18,809 nt of DNA from VAZQ01 sp036522235 (lineage in GTDB: Bacteria > Pseudomonadota > Alphaproteobacteria > Rhizobiales > Xanthobacteraceae). Under the pieces are notes generated by a model, which saw only the letters and a program-made list of their open reading frames with translations, did not search any database and was not told the origin of the DNA. Below, piece after piece: positions 16,818-18,809 of this stretch; the stretch's first letter is position 1, and each line of letters begins with the position of its first letter. Location: the NCBI GenBank assembly GCA_036522235.1, contig DATDGG010000201.1, positions 1 to 18,809 of the forward strand, given 5' to 3'. Made by a program: the position numbers and the translations under genes.

Positions 16818-17225
16818 ATGCCCGCGGAACCAAAGTCCGTTGGATACCGGTCGCGCTCCCGCCAGCTGGAAAGGCGCGCCGCCGCTCAGGTTTTTTCCAG
16901 ATCGCCTTCCTTCGCCATCCGATCGTCGTTTTTCGTGGGCGCTGAGGCGTTGAAGCGAATCCAACCCGACATGAGCTTCGATGAGGCTGGACTTCTCAAC
17001 GCCTTCGATTCGAACCGCGACTTGATCTATACGACCGCGGCGAAAGCCTATCAGCGCGGCCATAAAGGGTCCTACGACCCGATCCCCGCCGACTTTCTGA
17101 GTGGCGGATCGCCCTCATCGATCAGTGGCCACTATCCCAGCCGAACCCGCAGCCGATGCGTGATGCCGTCATCCGCGAGCGATACCGTCAGGGGACGCAT
17201 CGTTATGATGGCATCGTCGAGCTGA
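16818..17225 (+). CDS. DUF1488-like protein, probably degenerate at its 3' end
   Basis: Residues about 34-93 of this frame (SSFFVGAEALKRIQPDMSFD, then EAGLLNAFDSNRDLIYTTAA, then KAYQRGHKGSYDPIPADF, core 16920-17096) match the DUF1488 plan: a FFV-x-x-x-AL strand, D-E-x-G-L-L-x-A-F-D, then A-x-x-x-Y-x-R and a final ADF. Intact members end at or near ADF. Here the frame runs on for 43 residues of low-complexity Ser/Arg sequence, and a TGA lies one base out of frame right after ADF. This suggests a one-base frameshift in the stop region. The first 33 residues are only loosely like the family, and no good ribosome site precedes ATG 16818. It may be a pseudogene. DUF1488 function is unknown. Confidence 0.4.
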   Translation: MPAEPKSVGYRSRSRQLERRAAAQVFSRSPSFAIRSSFFVGAEALKRIQPDMSFDEAGLLNAFDSNRDLIYTTAAKAYQRGHKGSYDPIPADFLSGGSPSSISGHYPSRTRSRCVMPSSASDTVRGRIVMMASSS

Positions 17226-17419
17226 TCGGAAGCAATACTCCGGCCGGTGGACGAGCGGCCGCCCCTTCGTCGGTTCGGAGTGACCAACTGTGTGACGGCC
17301 AGGCTGCGGGCATGCTCCTCGGCGCTCGACGCTGAAAGGCTCCTCGTGTGGACCTTCGCGGCTGTCCCAAGTGACACGGCAGGCGCGCGTGCGACGATGC
17401 GGCGAATCAGGCTTGTCAA
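17132..17419 (-). CDS. Doubtful small reading frame after the sugar kinase
   Basis: A 95-residue frame with TTG start, 21 bases beyond the end of the PfkB-type kinase; AAGG lies five bases upstream of the TTG. The first half is Ser/Arg-rich and unconvincing. The second (SDQLDDAIITMRPLTVSLAD, then DGITHRLRVRLG) reads more like protein. It overlaps the run-on tail of the DUF1488-like frame on the other strand, so at most one of the two overlapping parts is real. Kept as a weak candidate only. Confidence 0.2.
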   Translation of the reverse strand: MTSLIRRIVARAPAVSLGTAAKVHTRSLSASSAEEHARSLAVTQLVTPNRRRGGRSSTGRSIASDQLDDAIITMRPLTVSLADDGITHRLRVRLG

Positions 17420-17440
17420 CTGGGCCTTTCTACCGCGCGG

Positions 17441-18394
17441 TCAGCGCACCGAGCGTGTTATCGCCCAATCTCGGCGGCGGCTGGCGGAATCAGGCGGCGG
17501 CTCGAGCTTGTCGCCAAATTGGCGCCGCATCGCATTGATGTCCTCGAGAGACGGTAACCCCGCTTCATTTCCCAGGTGCTGAATTTTGTACGCCGAGGCC
17601 GCGCGGGCGAATCCGAAATGGCGCTCCCATTTCTCGGTCGGCTCGGCGAGGTACGAATAAAGGTAGGCGCCGTGGAAGACGTCACCGGCGCCGCTGGTAT
17701 CCACGATCTTGTCGGCCGGCACGGCGAGCGCGGTATCCGAACGGACCGTGCCGGTTTCGTCGTACCAGAAGAGCCCGCGCTCCCCCAGCGTCACACCGCC
17801 GATGCGACAACCGCGACCTTTGAGGTAATCCAGCATTTCGGCGGGCGACAATCCCATCTGCTCGCAGAGCCGCGCCGCCACGATTGCGACGTCGATGAAG
17901 GCCAGCAACTCGTGGGTATTCGACCGAAGTCCGCCGCCATCGAGTGAGGTGAGGATGCCGGCCGACCGGCAAAGCTTGGCATAGTGGAGGGCGGCATCGG
18001 GCTGGTGCCCGTCGACGTGCAGGGCATGACAGCCGGTGAGATCGAGAACCGGGAAGGAATTGAGATGGTGGTCGTCGCGACAGCGTACGATCGCACGCAT
18101 TCCGTCTTTCGGCATGATGAACGACAGCGAGGACGTGCTCACGCTGCGTGGATGGATCGGGACCGCGTATTTTGCGGCCATCTCCAAGAACATGCGTCCC
18201 AGCCAGTCATCCGCCACCGTGGTGAGCAGATCCGGCACGACCCCGAGCTTCGCACAGCAGAAAGCCGCGGTGACCGCGTTTCCGCCGAACGAAATGGCAT
18301 AAGCCGATGCCACGTGTTTCTCATCGCCGACCGGAAGCCGATCGGTCAAGAAGGTGACGTCGATATAGGTTTGGCCAATGAAGAGCGCTTGCAT
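17441..18394 (-). CDS. PfkB/ribokinase-family carbohydrate kinase
   Basis: A 317-residue cytoplasmic kinase that phosphorylates a sugar or nucleoside hydroxyl using ATP. The N-terminal substrate motif FGGNAVTAAF (36-45) and the C-terminal signature DTSGAGDVFHGAY (232-244) with catalytic Asp238 are intact; GGVTLGERGLFWY (199-211) is the usual nucleotide-side strand. The length is typical. In place of the common GGxxxN the protein has GGN directly followed by AVT, as in the ketohexokinase/2-keto-sugar kinase-like branch; exact specificity is not predictable. A GAGG lies just upstream of ATG 18394. It may end a former operon: 16 bases upstream lies the stop codon of a frame that looks like a protein tail (18411-18491). 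The last 20 residues are basic. Confidence 0.9.
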   Translation of the reverse strand: MQALFIGQTYIDVTFLTDRLPVGDEKHVASAYAISFGGNAVTAAFCCAKLGVVPDLLTTVADDWLGRMFLEMAAKYAVPIHPRSVSTSSLSFIMPKDGMRAIVRCRDDHHLNSFPVLDLTGCHALHVDGHQPDAALHYAKLCRSAGILTSLDGGGLRSNTHELLAFIDVAIVAARLCEQMGLSPAEMLDYLKGRGCRIGGVTLGERGLFWYDETGTVRSDTALAVPADKIVDTSGAGDVFHGAYLYSYLAEPTEKWERHFGFARAASAYKIQHLGNEAGLPSLEDINAMRRQFGDKLEPPPDSASRRRDWAITRSVR

Positions 18395-18410
18395 CCAGCC
18401 TCGCGACTAA

Positions 18411-18491
18411 TCAGGAACAGCGCGCCACGCCGGCATTGACGAAGGAGCGGTTCTCGGGGTTCGGACCAAAGCCCTCGGCGCTTTCGATCAG
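18411..18491 (-). pseudogene. Possible C-terminal remnant of a gene upstream of the sugar kinase
   Basis: On the minus strand the codons for LIESAEGFGPNPENRSFVNA and GVARCS precede a TGA at 18413-18411, 16 bases before the kinase start. These 26 codons have high GC in third positions (about 21 of 26), as expected of genes here, whereas the preceding codons of the same frame do not. No start codon is available. It could be the tail of an operon partner lost by deletion or insertion; no family is recognised. Confidence 0.25.
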
Positions 18492-18809
18492 AAGAGCTGC
18501 AGCGCGCCGATTTCCAGCCGCCGCCCCGAAGGGGACAGTCGCGGAACTACCACCTATATGTAAGATTGAAATTCTTCGAATCTAGCTCGCGGCAACATAT
18601 ATTTGCAATGTTGCGTGACTTGTGATCATTCATGATGGCCCGTCTGCCGGTGAACGAGCGGTCCATCGGGCGGATTCTCCGCCCACAATTTTCGCCATCC
18701 ACTGTTGCAGTTGGACGCAATCCGTTTCGCAATTCGAGGACTGCCGCCGGAGCTGCGGGTGGCACCTGCCTGGGATGAGTTGCGATAGCGCCGCTGATCC
18801 TGGAAAAGG
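18492..18809. other. Stretch without a supportable gene, partly AT-rich
   Basis: No convincing gene is seen up to the window end. A minus-strand frame of 72 residues (18765-18547) lacks a ribosome site and family likeness. Positions 18551-18640 are markedly richer in A and T than the rest of the window. They contain an inverted repeat GCAACAT-N9-ATGTTGC (18592-18614) of operator type. This may be a promoter region for a gene beyond the window. Confidence 0.45.
18592..18614. promoter_or_regulatory. Operator-like inverted repeat in AT-rich DNA
   Basis: Seven-base arms GCAACAT and ATGTTGC are perfectly complementary, separated by nine bases (ATATTTGCA). Their setting in a short AT-rich block between GC-rich stretches is typical of a regulator site or promoter. 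No adjacent regulator or gene start is visible to assign it to. Confidence 0.35.

Noticed and set aside
18547..18765. Minus-strand frame of 72 residues near the window end
   Set aside because: There is no ribosome site, composition is mixed, and it crosses an abrupt base-composition change and an inverted repeat.

Overview
The window reads as chromosomal DNA of a high-GC alphaproteobacterium, most likely a Rhizobiales member of the Bradyrhizobium/Rhodopseudomonas kind. The grounds are the alpha-type RNase P RNA, a Bug/TctC solute-binding protein, several very small hypothetical proteins of a sort familiar from Bradyrhizobium-like genomes, and a TetR-controlled EmrAB-type pump. The genus is an inference from gene style, not from a phylogenetic marker. 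No transposase, integrase, CRISPR array, phage gene or plasmid replication gene was found.

Layout. Positions 1-3330 hold a divergent efflux locus: a TetR repressor (cut by the window edge) faces an EmrA-like membrane fusion protein and an EmrB-like 14-helix MFS exporter. Two near-identical palindromic operators bracket the divergent promoters. A small secreted protein and a terminator follow (3465-3813). Positions 3879-7532 (minus) encode a full-length HyuA-HyuB fusion, an ATP-dependent 5-oxoprolinase/hydantoinase. Upstream of it on the same strand come a strong hairpin and the RNase P RNA gene rnpB (about 8073 down to 7637). Positions 8141-10053 are a LysR regulator divergent from a metallo-beta-lactamase-fold hydrolase, with a LysR-box palindrome between them.

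Positions 10079-11055 form a scarred stretch: a stand-alone YdeI/OmpD-associated domain protein, then a DUF3224 gene broken by one in-frame amber codon, then a 3' tRNA fragment with no 5' half. Positions 11056-13013 carry a Bug-type periplasmic binding protein and a hypothetical protein of 308 residues. Positions 13038-15514 hold tiny genes: three minus-strand hypotheticals, a cold-shock protein with a probable long leader, a 50-residue two-helix membrane protein starting at GTG, and an 86-residue hypothetical protein. The rest holds a membrane fatty-acid desaturase whose leader contains a nested hairpin, a degenerate DUF1488-like reading frame, and a PfkB sugar kinase preceded by what may be the tail of a lost gene.

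Most of the window is ordinary metabolism, regulation and accessory DNA. I did not find a convincing undescribed multi-gene system. The observations most worth a second look are the amber-interrupted DUF3224 gene coupled to the YdeI-like gene, the orphan tRNA 3' end, the nested hairpin before the desaturase, the altered metal site of the MBL-fold protein, and the unlisted-size membrane protein at 14650-14802.
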